This document shows positions 32,452 through 43,214 of a stretch of 64,000 nucleotides of DNA, one piece after another (positions within the stretch are counted from its first letter, which is position 1; the number at the start of each line of letters is the position of its first letter). Under the pieces are notes generated by a model that made no database searches, was not told where the DNA came from, and saw nothing but the letters and a program-made list of their open reading frames with translations. The translations under genes and the position numbers were made by a program. This DNA comes from Silene conica (taxonomy: Eukaryota; Streptophyta; Magnoliopsida; Caryophyllales; Caryophyllaceae). The stretch is from positions 34,193,729 through 34,257,728 of the forward strand of contig CM055315.2 of NCBI GenBank assembly GCA_029255685.2, read 5' to 3'.

Positions 32452-33118
32452 GGTTGTGATGTTGTGTGAGTATAAAGCCCCTTCTTCTGCTATAAAGTAC
32501 TAGATTCTTGGTACAACTTTGGCACTAACTACTTCGGCGTACAAGGTATAAAACGATTTAAAAAAACCCTAATTTAATTAGTCTAAATCAATTTTTTAAT
32601 TTCATATAATATAATTGATAAAGGTAAAGATTAGAATTATTACTCGATCGATACTACTAGCCTCCATAATTGTGTGGTTTAGGTTTGTTTTTGTGGGGGA
32701 GAGAATTAGACAGAATTAGAGAGATTTTTTTTGTTTTAGGCAAAGGGTATAGAAGGAAAAAGTAATAAAAAAAGGTCCATAAATGAGTAAAACTCGTACA
32801 TGAGCAATTACGTTAGAATAAATATGGGTTTATTTTTCAAATATTTTATATAAAATTGGTAAAAGAATTTATATGATAATCAGATAATGTGCGCTGGTTT
32901 GCATCTAACCGTTAAAATATATTAACAAGGCTAAATTAAATTTACTCCCTTGTATTTTGAAACTTACCTTTTTACATAATTTTTTTTAAACTTCCCCCGC
33001 CATCTATAATTTTCTTCAAATATTGCTCTCATATTAATGCTTTCGATGACATAAAAAATAGTCTGTCCAAAATTTGAAATTTGATACTAATCGTATCTAT
33101 ATTAATACAGAAACACAT
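32452..33118. other. No recognisable gene
   Basis: AT-rich sequence without a supported reading frame, RNA gene or clear repeat. Confidence 0.6.
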
Positions 33119-33126
33119 TTAATGAT

Positions 33127-33817
33127 GGGACGTGCTTTTTCACATACGGATTTTACTCTTTTACATACAGTTTTTACGAGATTACCCTTGTCACTTTTCT
33201 ATCATTCCTCCATTAATTTTATTTTTCACTCTCTACCTTCATCTCCTTAACAACTACTCCGTCAATGTCACTCCGTCGTCAACTCCGTTCACCGCCGCAC
33301 TGTCCAAACCGCCTCCCCTCCCCCACCCCCCGCCGCCGACCAACCGCCCCCTCCCCCACCCCCGCCGCGCACCCCCTTCCCCCACCCCTGTCGCGCACTC
33401 CTCTGCCGCCCTCGCTACCCCTGCCGCGCCCTTCCCCTGCGCCGCACCTCCCCCTGTCGCGCTGCGCCCCTCCGTCAACCCATCTCCACATCTCCTCCAC
33501 AATCTACTATTTCCTTTTTTACTTTTTTTTCAATTGTTTTTTTAATTAATTACCTTTTCCTATTTTTCTCAATTTTCTTTTCTTTAATTAATTATATTTT
33601 TCCTACTTTTTTTTCAATTGATTTACTTTTTTGTTAATTAATTAATTTCTTTTTTCTTAATTAGTTTGTTTTTTGGTTTTTTCTGAAGCATTAGTAATTG
33701 ATTTGTTGTTTTGTTGGTTTAGGGGAGAGAGTTTATGTTTAGAAAAGGGTAGAAGATGAAAATTTTATGAAAAAGTGTATGTGAAAAAGTAAAATCCGTA
33801 TGTGAAAAAGTAATTCC
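33127..33817. mobile_element. Mutator-like non-autonomous element A, with GC-rich interior
   Basis: The ends contain CTTTTTCACATACGGATTTTACT in opposite orientation (33135 onwards and 33781-33811), preceded by GGGACGTG on the left and closed by TAATTCC on the right. TTAATGAT flanks both ends (33119-33126 and 33819-33826), an 8-bp duplication or 9 bp with one mismatch. The interior at 33290-33490 is a C-rich block very unlike the AT-rich ends. Its proline-rich open frames are low-complexity and not supported as a gene. Confidence 0.6.
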
Positions 33818-34011
33818 GTTAATGATTTGGAGTGAAGCCACGTCATTAATCAGACATATTCTTTTAAAATTCAAATATGATGGGACCTGCATTGTTATTT
33901 ACTGAACAACGAATCTTGTTGGAAATGAATACTATTCGTCACAAGTTGAATACGGATAGTATTCGTAATCAACAAGACTCTTTGCACTTTTAATTCCATG
34001 TTATAGCCAAC

Positions 34012-34528
34012 GGAATTACTTTTTCACATACGAACTTTACTCTTTTACATACACTTTTTCATTAACTTTCCATATCATACGAATTTTACTCTTTCACATA
34101 CACTATTTCATCATTTGTATAATCCAATTAGAAAAATTGGTTGGTCGGAACAATATTAACGGCGATTATAAACTTGAAAAGTAATGAGTTTGCAAGGCGT
34201 GAGGGAAATCAGGGGATGCATAAATTAATTTTCATCATCCCTTTACTTATCGCAGTATTATACTCCCAACATCAATCTGCCAAACTTAAATCACTATCCC
34301 TTATGCCATTATTTTCTTTTTCTTTTTTTGCTTTTAATAAGGTAAGTCGGAGCAATATTAACCGGCGATTGGACTGACCGGAGTAGGAGGTGTTGTTGTT
34401 AGTGTTGGTGAGGGAGGTAAGGTAAGGGTGAAAAAAATTGTTTGGATGAGGGAATGAAAAATGACAAGGTTAAAATTGTAATAACCGTATCTGAAAAAGT
34501 AAAATTCGTATGTGAAAAAGTACGTCCC
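34012..34528. mobile_element. Mutator-like non-autonomous element B (inverted relative to A)
   Basis: The left end GGAATTACTTTTTCACATACG and the right end TATGTGAAAAAGTACGTCCC are the two ends of element A in the reverse order. The flanks AGCCAAC and AACCAAC are an imperfect target duplication. No coding region. Confidence 0.5.
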
Positions 34529-34711
34529 AACCAACAGAAAGCAAGTACACATACGGCCAACCAAAGCCCTTAGACATGACTTTTTTTTAACCCGCATCGG
34601 CCGCATGGGACCGAATGAGAGAGTAATCGGTAAAGAGTTAAAGACCACAACCGTTTCTTACAAAAATTAACTCAAAGTATTCATTTGAGTTCGATCTTTT
34701 AGGGATGCACT

Positions 34712-35268
34712 TAGGGATGACAATGGCTCGGGTCCCCAATTCACATTTTTAGGGTCTGATTCTAACGGGTCGGGTATGAGTATGAAATTTTGAGACCCAC
34801 TCGGGTATGGGTCGGGTATGGATCTAATATAAAAACTTTGGGTGCGGGTCCGGGTCTTGGTGTTGGGACCCTACCCGACCCTTAGACCCTTACATTTATT
34901 AAAAAAAAGAAAAAAAACACATATACGAACGTTAATAACCCAAATAACACACATACAGACGACTTTTATTAATTAGCACTAATATCTATACGCATATCCA
35001 AATAACCATTAAGAATAATGAAAGAAATTATGAAAATAATAAGTTTGGGTACTAAATAAATGATAAAATTTAGGGAAAATATTATTTAGTCAAAGAAAAA
35101 AGCAGACCCTAAAGTAGACCCTCTCTAGACCCGGACGACGGACCCGCTGAGTCGGGTATGGGTCCATTAATTTCAGACCCTTTAAGGGTCTGGGTTGGGT
35201 ATGGGTCCAATGTATGTGACTCAGGGTCGGGTCTGGGTCTTGCTGGACCCTGCCCATTGCCAACCCTA
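34712..35268. mobile_element. hAT-like non-autonomous element rich in GGGTCGGGT repeats
   Basis: Terminal inverted repeats are TAGGGATGACAATGG and CCATTGCCAACCCTA. The flanks GATGCACT and ATTGCACT are an imperfect 8-bp duplication. The interior near both ends is made of variants of GGGTCGGGTATGGGTC on opposite strands. The pattern is common in plant hAT-type MITEs; there is no coding region. Confidence 0.65.
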
Positions 35269-35307
35269 TATTGCACTGTTGTACCATTTTTGGTTGCAGT
35301 AGGTCTT

Positions 35308-35457
35308 GCTTGTGACGGGCTAATCCCGTCACAAGCTTGTGACCTCTTACAAAAAGCGAGAGGGGCAAGGTGGGGCATTCTTAATGTGCTTTCTCATTCA
35401 CCTCTCATAGGTATTTTGTGAGAGAAAGCGATATCCGTCACAAGCTTGTGACGGATA
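35308..35457. repeat. Palindrome-rich sequence, possible small MITE
   Basis: There is a 12-bp stem GCTTGTGACGGG/CCCGTCACAAGC with a 5-base loop (35308-35336) and a perfect 26-bp palindrome at 35432-35457 centred on CAAGCTTG. The word CCGTCACAAGCTTGTGAC occurs in both. Confidence 0.7.
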
Positions 35458-35485
35458 ACACCGTTACAAATGAGAATTTGTGTTT

Positions 35486-35825
35486 TGGTTGAAAGCAAGC
35501 GTATAACCATGATTGATAACATATTTTTCATTATTGCAGAGAGTCCAATAAACCTGATCTTCAGTAACCTCGGAGGAAAACGAGATAGACAAAATAAGAG
35601 GAGCAACCTATGAGCCACAAATACTAAGTACAAGATTTTCATTCCAAAACTCATCTTCAACTTGTAACTGACACACGTTATGTCGTGGCTTAAGAAACAA
35701 TTCTTCATCCGATGAATGAAGAATATGAGCAAGACTTTTGCCATCAATTCATTTATCTCGCCAAATATCCAAAAGAGATGGAAAACCAATCTACCAAGCC
35801 AAATTCTTCTTTAGAAGTTGTAAAC
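35486..35825 (-). pseudogene. Remnant of LINE ORF2 C-terminal region
   Basis: The minus strand reads, with three in-frame stops, LAW-IGFPSLLDIWRDK, SLAHILHSSDEELFLKPRHN and EVTEDQVYWTLCNNEKYVIN. This is the usual order between reverse transcriptase and the zf-RVT domain of plant L1 elements (WKDKWI ... D-x-x-x-W ... G-x-x-V). It is unrelated in orientation to the full LINE that follows. The fragment is old and short. Confidence 0.5.
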
Positions 35826-35948
35826 CCTAAAGATGTTTAACTCAGTTTATATAAAATGTTTTTGAGCTGGAAGGTACTTTGATATGAGAATGCAACGAAT
35901 GGTCGAAGTATAAACATCGACATATGTTGTTTCATATTTGCATCTAGA

Positions 35949-36519
35949 GTAATAAATTTTGTGAAAATGGATAAGATTCTTTCTCTCTCTTCATTGAGAG
36001 CTTTTTCTCTCTTTTTTGAGAGCATTTCCGGTTTTTTTTTTAATTTAAACTTCCAATTTTAAAAAAAAACCCAAACTTTCTTTTACTTTTTTAAAAAAAA
36101 CCAAAACCAAAATCCTTTTCTCTTAGGTCTTTTATGTCTGGTTTATCCTCGTGTCCAAAAAAGTTTAAAAAAACCCTTCATCTTCTTCTTCGGTTTTCAT
36201 GAGTTCTTCTTTTCTCCTATTGGTCTTGTCAGAGTGTCAGTTATCATTCTTGTGTCAGAAACCTTTCGTGTTTTATCTCTTCTAATGATTAACTTTAAGT
36301 TCTAAGTATTGGTTATTTTTCCTTTTCTGTGTTGCCGTTTGTCTCTACCTATCGGTGTGTTTGCTTTTGTCAGAATCTTTTCTTCTTTCTATGTGGTTTA
36401 GGGTTGCATGCAACCCTAATTGTGGGTGTATATAACTGTGGTTTGTATTGCTGTTGCATCCTCATTCCTTTATCCTTCTTCCTTGTTATCTCTTGTCTTC
36501 GGTTTTTCTTCTCTCATTT
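35949..36519 (+). other. LINE 5' untranslated region
   Basis: Pyrimidine-rich sequence with repeated CTCTCTT...GAGAG motifs, free of long open frames. It probably carries the internal promoter (family knowledge, not shown here). Confidence 0.6.
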
Positions 36520-38069
36520 ATGGCGAGCTCTGGTTATGCTGGTGGGTCTGATGGCAATGGGAATGGTAATGATCAGCATAATAATGAGCAAAGCAATCAT
36601 AATTTTAATCATGGGTTTTCAAGTTATTATCATGCTGGTGGTTCTAATTCTGCCGGTTTTCATCAAGGTTTTCCTAATGCTGCTTTTAATCCCAACATTA
36701 ATAGTCACGCTGCTGCATGGCGATATCCTAGAACAGGCCCTATGCTTGGTTTGGATCCTCAAACTTTGGGAAAGTCAAGAGCATTTTGGGAGAAATGTGT
36801 TCTTGGTTTTTTTTGTAGATTATCGCATCTTTCGTATTGAGAAGCTCATTACGGTGATTCAGACTAAGTGGAAAACTAGAGGTACTGTTTCTGTCCTTAA
36901 GATGGGGGATCTTTATGCATTTCATTGTGAGGAGGAAAAGGACAAAGAAGACCTCCTTAAAAAGACTTATACTACCTTCTATGGTGCTGTTATGGTTTTC
37001 TCACGTTGGTTTCCGGATAGTATTCCTAGGACTATTAGGTTCCCTTATGCGGAGGTCTGGGTCCGTGTTTGTGGGCTTCCGTTTGAATATCTTACGCATG
37101 AGGTTGCTAACATTGCTGGCCATCTTCTTAGCAGCCATTATGAAGTTGATGAGTTTGATTTGTGTCCGGATAAGGATTATCTTCGTGTTCGTGCTCGTAT
37201 TCAGCTTAATGAGCCCCTTTCACCTGGTTTCTTCTTGTCAATGGATGGTGGGTATCTTCTCTGGATTCAATTCCGTTATGAGGATGTCTTCAAATATTGC
37301 ATTAGGTGTGGGAAAGTTGGTCACATTTCTGCATGTTGTAAGGAGAGTATTGCTTCTGTTTTAACTGGTGTTAATGGTATGCTGGATCGTGCTCAAGGGA
37401 AAGGTTTTGCTGTTTTCCAAGCTTCTAGTTCGCATACCATGTTTAATCTTGATCTTCGTGCTACGCCGTCAACAACTAAGTATGTGTCTTCAAAATTCAG
37501 GTTAGGAGTGCATCCCGAGTCTCCTCCTTCCTCTAATGAACCTGAATTTTATGTGGATTTTGGTATTGGTACGACCCCAGGGGGAAGAGTGAGTCCTGGC
37601 ATGCGCTTTAGTGTTACAGCCCAGCCCTTTGCTGGACCTATTCTTTTTAATGTGGGTACTGGTACGGGTCAGGATGGGGGGACTGAGAGTCAGGGTACTG
37701 GGATCCCTAATGTTAATATGGAGGTTGATAGTGAGCATGGTTTGGGGGAGGAGGGACTTAATGCTGGTGGTGGAAACTCTTCTTCTGTTCCCCCTTCTGA
37801 CATCCCTTCTAGTATTCCTATTTCTTCTGGACTGGGGGTGGTTGGTTCTGGTCTCCCTGTTGCCTCAGATGTTCCTGTCCAGGTTAGTTCTCTTCACCCT
37901 GAAGTTACTATTGCTCAATTGAGTCCTATCATTAATACTACTGGAGGGTATGTGTTTGATGATGACAATGTTGGTACCCATCATATGCAACATTCCTCTC
38001 TGCCTTTTCTTCCTAGTGTTTTGAGTGGGGACCCTCTGCTTAATTATGTGAATATTTATGGGGATGTTA
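36520..38069 (+). pseudogene. LINE ORF1, N-terminal part (DUF4283 and CCHC knuckle)
   Basis: The likely start MASSGYAGGSDGNGNGN at 36520 opens an Asn/Gly-rich head. A frameshift in the T run near 36806-36813 moves to the second frame with EKLITVIQTKWKTRGTVSVL and GAVMVFSRWFP (DUF4283-like), VWVRVCGLPFEYL, and a zinc knuckle CIRCGKVGHISACC. A Pro/Ser/Gly-rich tail follows until the PIF/Harbinger insertion. The protein would bind element RNA. Confidence 0.85.
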
Positions 38070-38410
38070 GAGCACCCACAACGCTATACTCGCACATTTT
38101 CGCAAATCAAAAATATTATATTAAATTAACAAAGGTGGCCCACTTGCTCAATTTCATGAGAGAGAAAGGCACGAGATTTTTACCTGTGCGAAATCTCTGC
38201 AAATTGTGGTGAAAATGCAAAAATGGGGCCCACATTCATTTTTTTACATAAAACTTTATCAAAAGCCACAACTTCATTATTATATTAGTATTTGATTTCA
38301 ACATTTCAACATTTCAAAATACAACGGTAATATTTGAATGTTAAATAACGGATATATTTTACAATTTTTTTTTTTTAAAAAAATAAAATAATTAATATTT
38401 TTTCCTCCTC

Positions 38411-38418
38411 TATAAAAT
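38411..38418 (+). promoter_or_regulatory. TATA box of the Harbinger ORF1
   Basis: TATAAAAT about 100 bp upstream of the ORF1 start, followed by a CT-rich leader. Confidence 0.5.
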
Positions 38419-38513
38419 GAGCCCAATATCAATATATTTCATCACACCTCTCCTTCTATTTTCTCTCTACTTATTTATCAAATTACATATAATTATTAAT
38501 TATTTACACAAAT

Positions 38514-39757
38514 ATGAATCATAATAATATGAATCCAAATATAAATAATAATTTGAATCCTTCTAATGTGAATCGAAATGAAATAAATCCTAATAATATG
38601 AATTACATGAATCATAATATGAATTATGGTAATTATCATCCTTCTCAAGATCCTTATCAAATGCAATCATCTTATCCAGTCTCATATAATTATACTAATT
38701 ATAATCCTAATCATACTTATTCTCAACCAATCAGGCCTATTGCTACTCCATTTTTCCCATATATGCAACCCGTTCATCAAACAATAGATCCCTCACAAAC
38801 TCCACCAAGTAACCATAATTCAAATGATATTGAAGTGGAAGTTGATATTGGTAATGAAAGAACACCCACTTCAAATACCGGTAGATCTACTCCATGGCAC
38901 GTACTAGAAGATGAAGCCCTTATTTCATCATTCATGAGGGTTTCAGAAGATAGTATAGTTGGCACCGACCAAGCGAAAGAAACACTTTGGAGTAAGGTTA
39001 AATCGTTTTACGATGAGGCCCAACAGGCCAATCCCGGTGTCTTGAAGAAACGAACTCGTGCTATGCTTGATGGCCGATTTCGAAGAATCTCAACATCTAT
39101 CATGAAATGGAGTGCATGCATGGAAGCGGCCACTAGGAGGAAGAAGAGCGGCATGAGTGAAGATGATGTAATCGCCGAGGCTAGGGAATTGTACAAACCC
39201 ACTAAATTTGCTTTGGAGCATGCTTGGAACATGATGAAAAATTTTGAAAAATGGAAAATTTGTGTTGCTCCATACGCTAATGTGAGTTACGAAAGCACTC
39301 CAAGTCGAGTTGCTGGTAACGATGGAAGTAATAGTAGTGGGAAAAGAGTACGCAATGAGGGTGAGGAGTACTCTACACCCATCTCTCTTGATGGTGAAAG
39401 TATGGGTACCGTACGACCCGAAGGTGTTAAAGCTGCAAAGAAAAATAAAGGAAGAAGAAGGTTGATGACAGTACTTCTAGAAGTGATTCAAATAATCAAG
39501 CTGAAGTTAATAAGAGATTGGAAATTTTTAATATAAACGTCGTCAAAGAGCTTGACATTCAACAACGTAGGCTGCAAGTTGATGAAGCGAGAATTCAGTT
39601 AGATCGAGATAGGTTTGCGTTTACTAAAGAAAGAGAAGCAAGAATGAAAAAAGAAAGTGATTTTAATACGCTTCAACAATTACTTAAGCAGACTAATTTA
39701 CCCCCCGAACTTGAATATTATAAGCAAGAGTTGCTACAATCATTTAAGCGTCGTTAA
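38514..39757 (+). pseudogene. Harbinger ORF1, Myb/SANT-like DNA-binding protein, frameshifted
   Basis: The start MNHNNMNPNINNN opens a long Asn-rich head. A trihelix/SANT-like region follows (STPWHVLEDEALISSFMRV, SKVKSFYDEAQQ, RTRAMLDGRFRRISTSIMKW). A one-base indel near 39450-39465 shifts the frame: the true C-terminus is read from 39470 to 39757 and contains LDIQQRRLQVDEARIQLDRD, a coiled-coil-like region found in this family, ending YYKQELLQSFKRR. ORF1 is needed with the transposase for binding and nuclear import (family knowledge). Confidence 0.85.
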
Positions 39758-40153
39758 TTATGTTTAATAGTTTATTTATTTGTGAGTCAGTTTTAGTTAT
39801 GTTAAGTTTATTTTTTATTGTTGTATGATTTACTTGTTGTATGTTTTAATTGTTGTAAGTTTTTTATTTGTTATTTGTTACTATTAATGAATGAATCTTA
39901 TCTATTAACTTATTTTTATCCTTATCTAGTTTCTTATCCTTAATTTTTATCTCTTACACACAATCTTATCCAATGGCCAAGATTAAATGGTTAGATATCC
40001 TTATCCAGTCTCTTATCCTTATCCAATCTCTTATCCTTATACAATCTTATCCAACGGCCAAGATTAAATAACCGAGATATCGATCCAACGGCTAAAAAAG
40101 GATAATATCAGCAATAAATAGAACCATACTTCAACACTTACTATTATTTCAAT
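39758..40153 (+). other. Intergenic region between the two Harbinger genes
   Basis: It contains repeated CTTATCC words and two copies of TTATCCAA(C/T)GGCCAAGATTAAAT, possible transposase-related or promoter repeats. A TATA-like AATAAATAG lies about 40 bp before the transposase start. Confidence 0.55.
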
Positions 40154-41602
40154 ATGAGTTCTAATAATTTTAATAATATGAATTTAGATAATTTTTATTA
40201 TATGAATTCAAATAACTATAATAATGTAGATCCTACTATGGATCCTAACAATTTTAATAATATAAATCCAGATAATTCTGATGAATTTAATTCCTCCTTG
40301 TCTTCAAATTATTCCTCGGACGAGCGTTTTAATAGACGTTCGGACGAAATAAGACATCAAAGAAATATTATAGTTAATCAAATTTTACAATCACAAAATC
40401 AACCACCTCAAATTCCTCAAAGACAACCTCGACGAAAAAGAAGGTATATTGAGAGAAATCGGGAAGTCGGTCATCAACGATTATACAACGACTACTTCGC
40501 TCCTAACCCAGTGTACACAGATAAGATGTTTCGACGCAGATTTCGGATGCGTAGAAATTTGTTTATGAGAGTGGTTAATGGTGTTAAAGCCGCTAATGAT
40601 TACTTTGAAGATGGCCCTGATGCAACTGGTAGGGACAGTTTCACTTCGTTGCAGAAATGCACTATGGCAATTAGAATGCTTGCTTATGGAGACTCCGCCG
40701 ACAGGATCGACGAGTACTTAAGAGTTGGTGAATCAACCGCACGAGAGTGTTTCCAATATTTTACTGATGCAATCATTTCTCACTTTGGAAATGAATACTT
40801 AAGGATTCCAACTGTAGAAGATACTCAAAGGTTACTTCAAATCGGGGCATATAGAGGTTTTCTAGGAATGTTGGGGAGCATAGACTGTATGCATTGGAAA
40901 TGGAAGAACTGCCCAAAAGCTTGGCAAGGACACTTTCAAGGGCGTAATTCAAGTCCGACTGTAATTCTCGAAGCTGTTGCCTCCCAAGATCTATGGATTT
41001 GGCATTCCTACTTTGGTACTCCAGGTTCGGCTAATGATTTAAATGTTTTACATCGTTCTCCAGTTTTTGATGCCTTATTAAACGGGTATGTGCCACGCGT
41101 TAATTATATGATAAATGGCAATCAATATGATTGTGGCTATTATTTAACGGATGGTATTTACCCAAAATGGGCTACGTTCATTCAATCGGTAAGACTTCCT
41201 CAAACACCCAAAGATAGGTTATTTGCAACTAAACACGAAAGTGTTAGAAAGGATGTTGAACGTGCTTTTGGCGTATTACAAGCTCGATTTGCAGTTATAC
41301 GTAACCCAGCACGTTATTGGAGTAAAGAATTTCTTCATAAAGTAATGACATCTTGCATCATATTGCATAATATGATTGTTGAAGATGAGCGGGAGTCATA
41401 CATCGGTTATGACAATATAGAAGAGTACATTGATAATCACAACGAAGACGAAGAACTTAGTGTTGATGCTCCCGCATATGAAACAGGATATATTGAAGAT
41501 ATACATCAATTTGTGGCAAATAGGAATGTTATGCAAGACCCAAGAAGGCATCAAGCTCTTAAAAAAGACTTAATTGAACATATTTGGCAACAATTTGGTT
41601 AA
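40154..41602 (+). CDS. PIF/Harbinger DDE transposase, intact frame
   Basis: A 482-residue uninterrupted frame starting MSSNNFNNMNLDNFYYMN with an Asn-rich head. The helix-turn-helix part is SLQKCTMAIRMLAYG and ESTARECFQYF. The DDE_4 catalytic fold has the first Asp in GSIDCMHWKWK, the second in GSANDLNVL and the Glu in VRKDVERAFGVLQ. SCIILHNMIVEDER near the C-terminus is family-typical, and the length is usual for plant transposases of the group. It would cut and rejoin the element at TTA sites in the nucleus. No inactivating change is visible. Confidence 0.93.
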   Translation: MSSNNFNNMNLDNFYYMNSNNYNNVDPTMDPNNFNNINPDNSDEFNSSLSSNYSSDERFNRRSDEIRHQRNIIVNQILQSQNQPPQIPQRQPRRKRRYIERNREVGHQRLYNDYFAPNPVYTDKMFRRRFRMRRNLFMRVVNGVKAANDYFEDGPDATGRDSFTSLQKCTMAIRMLAYGDSADRIDEYLRVGESTARECFQYFTDAIISHFGNEYLRIPTVEDTQRLLQIGAYRGFLGMLGSIDCMHWKWKNCPKAWQGHFQGRNSSPTVILEAVASQDLWIWHSYFGTPGSANDLNVLHRSPVFDALLNGYVPRVNYMINGNQYDCGYYLTDGIYPKWATFIQSVRLPQTPKDRLFATKHESVRKDVERAFGVLQARFAVIRNPARYWSKEFLHKVMTSCIILHNMIVEDERESYIGYDNIEEYIDNHNEDEELSVDAPAYETGYIEDIHQFVANRNVMQDPRRHQALKKDLIEHIWQQFG

Positions 41603-42149
41603 TTAAGTTATTAGTTTGTAGTTAATGTAATTGTCGTATGTTTTAATTGTATTTTTTTATCAGTTGTTTACTATTAATGAATGCAATATTTTTTATTTTT
41701 TGTTTATTATTTTTTGTTTTTAATTATTTTTTAAAATTTTTATCTCTAACACGCAATCTTAATCTTATATTTATCTTTAAAAATGTCAAATTTATCTTAA
41801 TTTATATGCAAAAGAATCGTTAAAAATAGATAATTTCGAATTTACAATAATACCAATAAAAATAATATATTAGAAAACCCAAAATTATATATGATTAAGA
41901 ATAATTATAATGAAATAAAAATAAATATAAGTATGAGATAGTGGAATGTTGATGTGGATATTGTGGGGTATAGTAAAGTAGGAAAGAGAAAAAAAGTTGA
42001 GTATTTGTTGATGTGGGTTTTTTTTTGAAGTATTTTGGTGAATTTTGGTGATGAGTGGAAATGTGAGGTGGATGGTGAATTGGAGAGAGAAAAGGTGAAA
42101 AAGTGTAGGGTGAAAATTGGTGAATTTTTCACCAATGCGGATGGTCTTA

Positions 42150-43214
42150 GTGACTCTGCTGTAGATCATAACTTATATGTCCAAGAATCCATCCTTAATA
42201 GGGTTGAGAATGACTTTAATTGGGCCAGACTTGATGATGAGAATAGGGGTTATTCTCAGACCTTTGATCCTCCTCCTGAGGGTGTACCTGCTGTTTTCTA
42301 TTATGATATGTATGGTGTTCTTCATGAGCCGGTTAATACGAACCTTGCTGATATGAATGAGGATGCAGTACCAGTTAATGGTGATGTGGGGCTTGATTCT
42401 GATCAAGTAATGAATGAAGATCCTGTTGGGGCTCATAACTGGCCCCCTATTACTTCTGATGATATTTATATTAATGTTGAAGATTCATCCAGTTCGAGTT
42501 ATCAAACACCTGAGTGGCCGTCTTTTTCATCTGATTCTGAGAGTGATATGGCTGTGTGGTACAAGAATCAAGCTCGTTCTGAGTTGCATGATGAGGTTAA
42601 TACTGAGTTGGGTTTGGGGTTGAATCTGGGTGCTAGTTCTCAGACCCCTTTTGAGGATGCTATTGTTTTCTTCTGATTCTGATGCTTTACACCTTGAGAG
42701 GAAGGATCTGGTGCCAGTGGCTGTTGGTGGCTCCTCTGTCGTCGTTGTTGGTCCGTCTGATGGTGGTACTGAAGCTGCTGGGTTGCTCCCTGATTTGGGT
42801 GGTATGATGCCCAGAAGGGATGAACCCTCTTATACTGATTTTGCTCTTCCTAAGGCTTCCTCTTTTGCTGGTCCTTTTCTTGTGTGCAGGGACATCTCAG
42901 GGTCTTCCACTGATATGGGGGCGGGAGAGCGTTGTTTACCTCCTAAAAAGAGAAAGTGTCGAACTGATATTGAAGAGAATGCGGTTCCTGATCATGTTTT
43001 GATGACGGTGGGTCATGCTAAGGCGTACTTATCTCAAATGTCTAAGAAACCCAAGCTTGGAGCTCCGTCTGTGAATAATCTAAGGACTGAAGGCGTGGGC
43101 TTTCATATCAATGTTGATGTTGAAGTTATTAGTTCTACTAGTGAGAGCTCGGTTGAGAGCCCTTTCAATGGTGTTGCGGAGGTTGGCCTTAAGCAACCTC
43201 CTCGTGAGCCATGA
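42150..43214 (+). pseudogene. LINE ORF1, C-terminal part
   Basis: From the insertion site the frame continues as SDSAVDHNLYVQESIL. It is acidic and Ser-rich up to 42676, where a one-base shift leads to the second frame (SDSDALHLERKDL). That frame carries a basic patch PPKKRKCR resembling a nuclear localisation signal and ends at TGA 43212-43214. The stop overlaps the ORF2 start as ATGA. Confidence 0.8.

Larger units (their letters stand above)
38070..42146 (+). mobile_element. PIF/Harbinger (Pong-like) transposon
   Basis: The target duplication is TTA (38067-38069 and 42147-42149). The ends GAGCACCCACAACG and, on the other strand, GACCATCCGCATTG are related inverted repeats. It encodes the two proteins typical of the group, a Myb/SANT-like ORF1 and a DDE transposase. 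The insertion lies in the LINE ORF1, whose frame continues across it. Confidence 0.92.

Noticed and set aside
33132..33545. Proline-rich open frames on both strands
   Set aside because: They arise from a C-rich low-complexity block inside a small transposon; no recognisable fold or start context.
35394..35789. 131-codon minus-strand frame
   Set aside because: The LINE ORF2-like signal is in a different frame of the same strand; this frame is a shadow.
36740..37738. Minus-strand frames inside the LINE
   Set aside because: Antisense shadows of ORF1 coding sequence.
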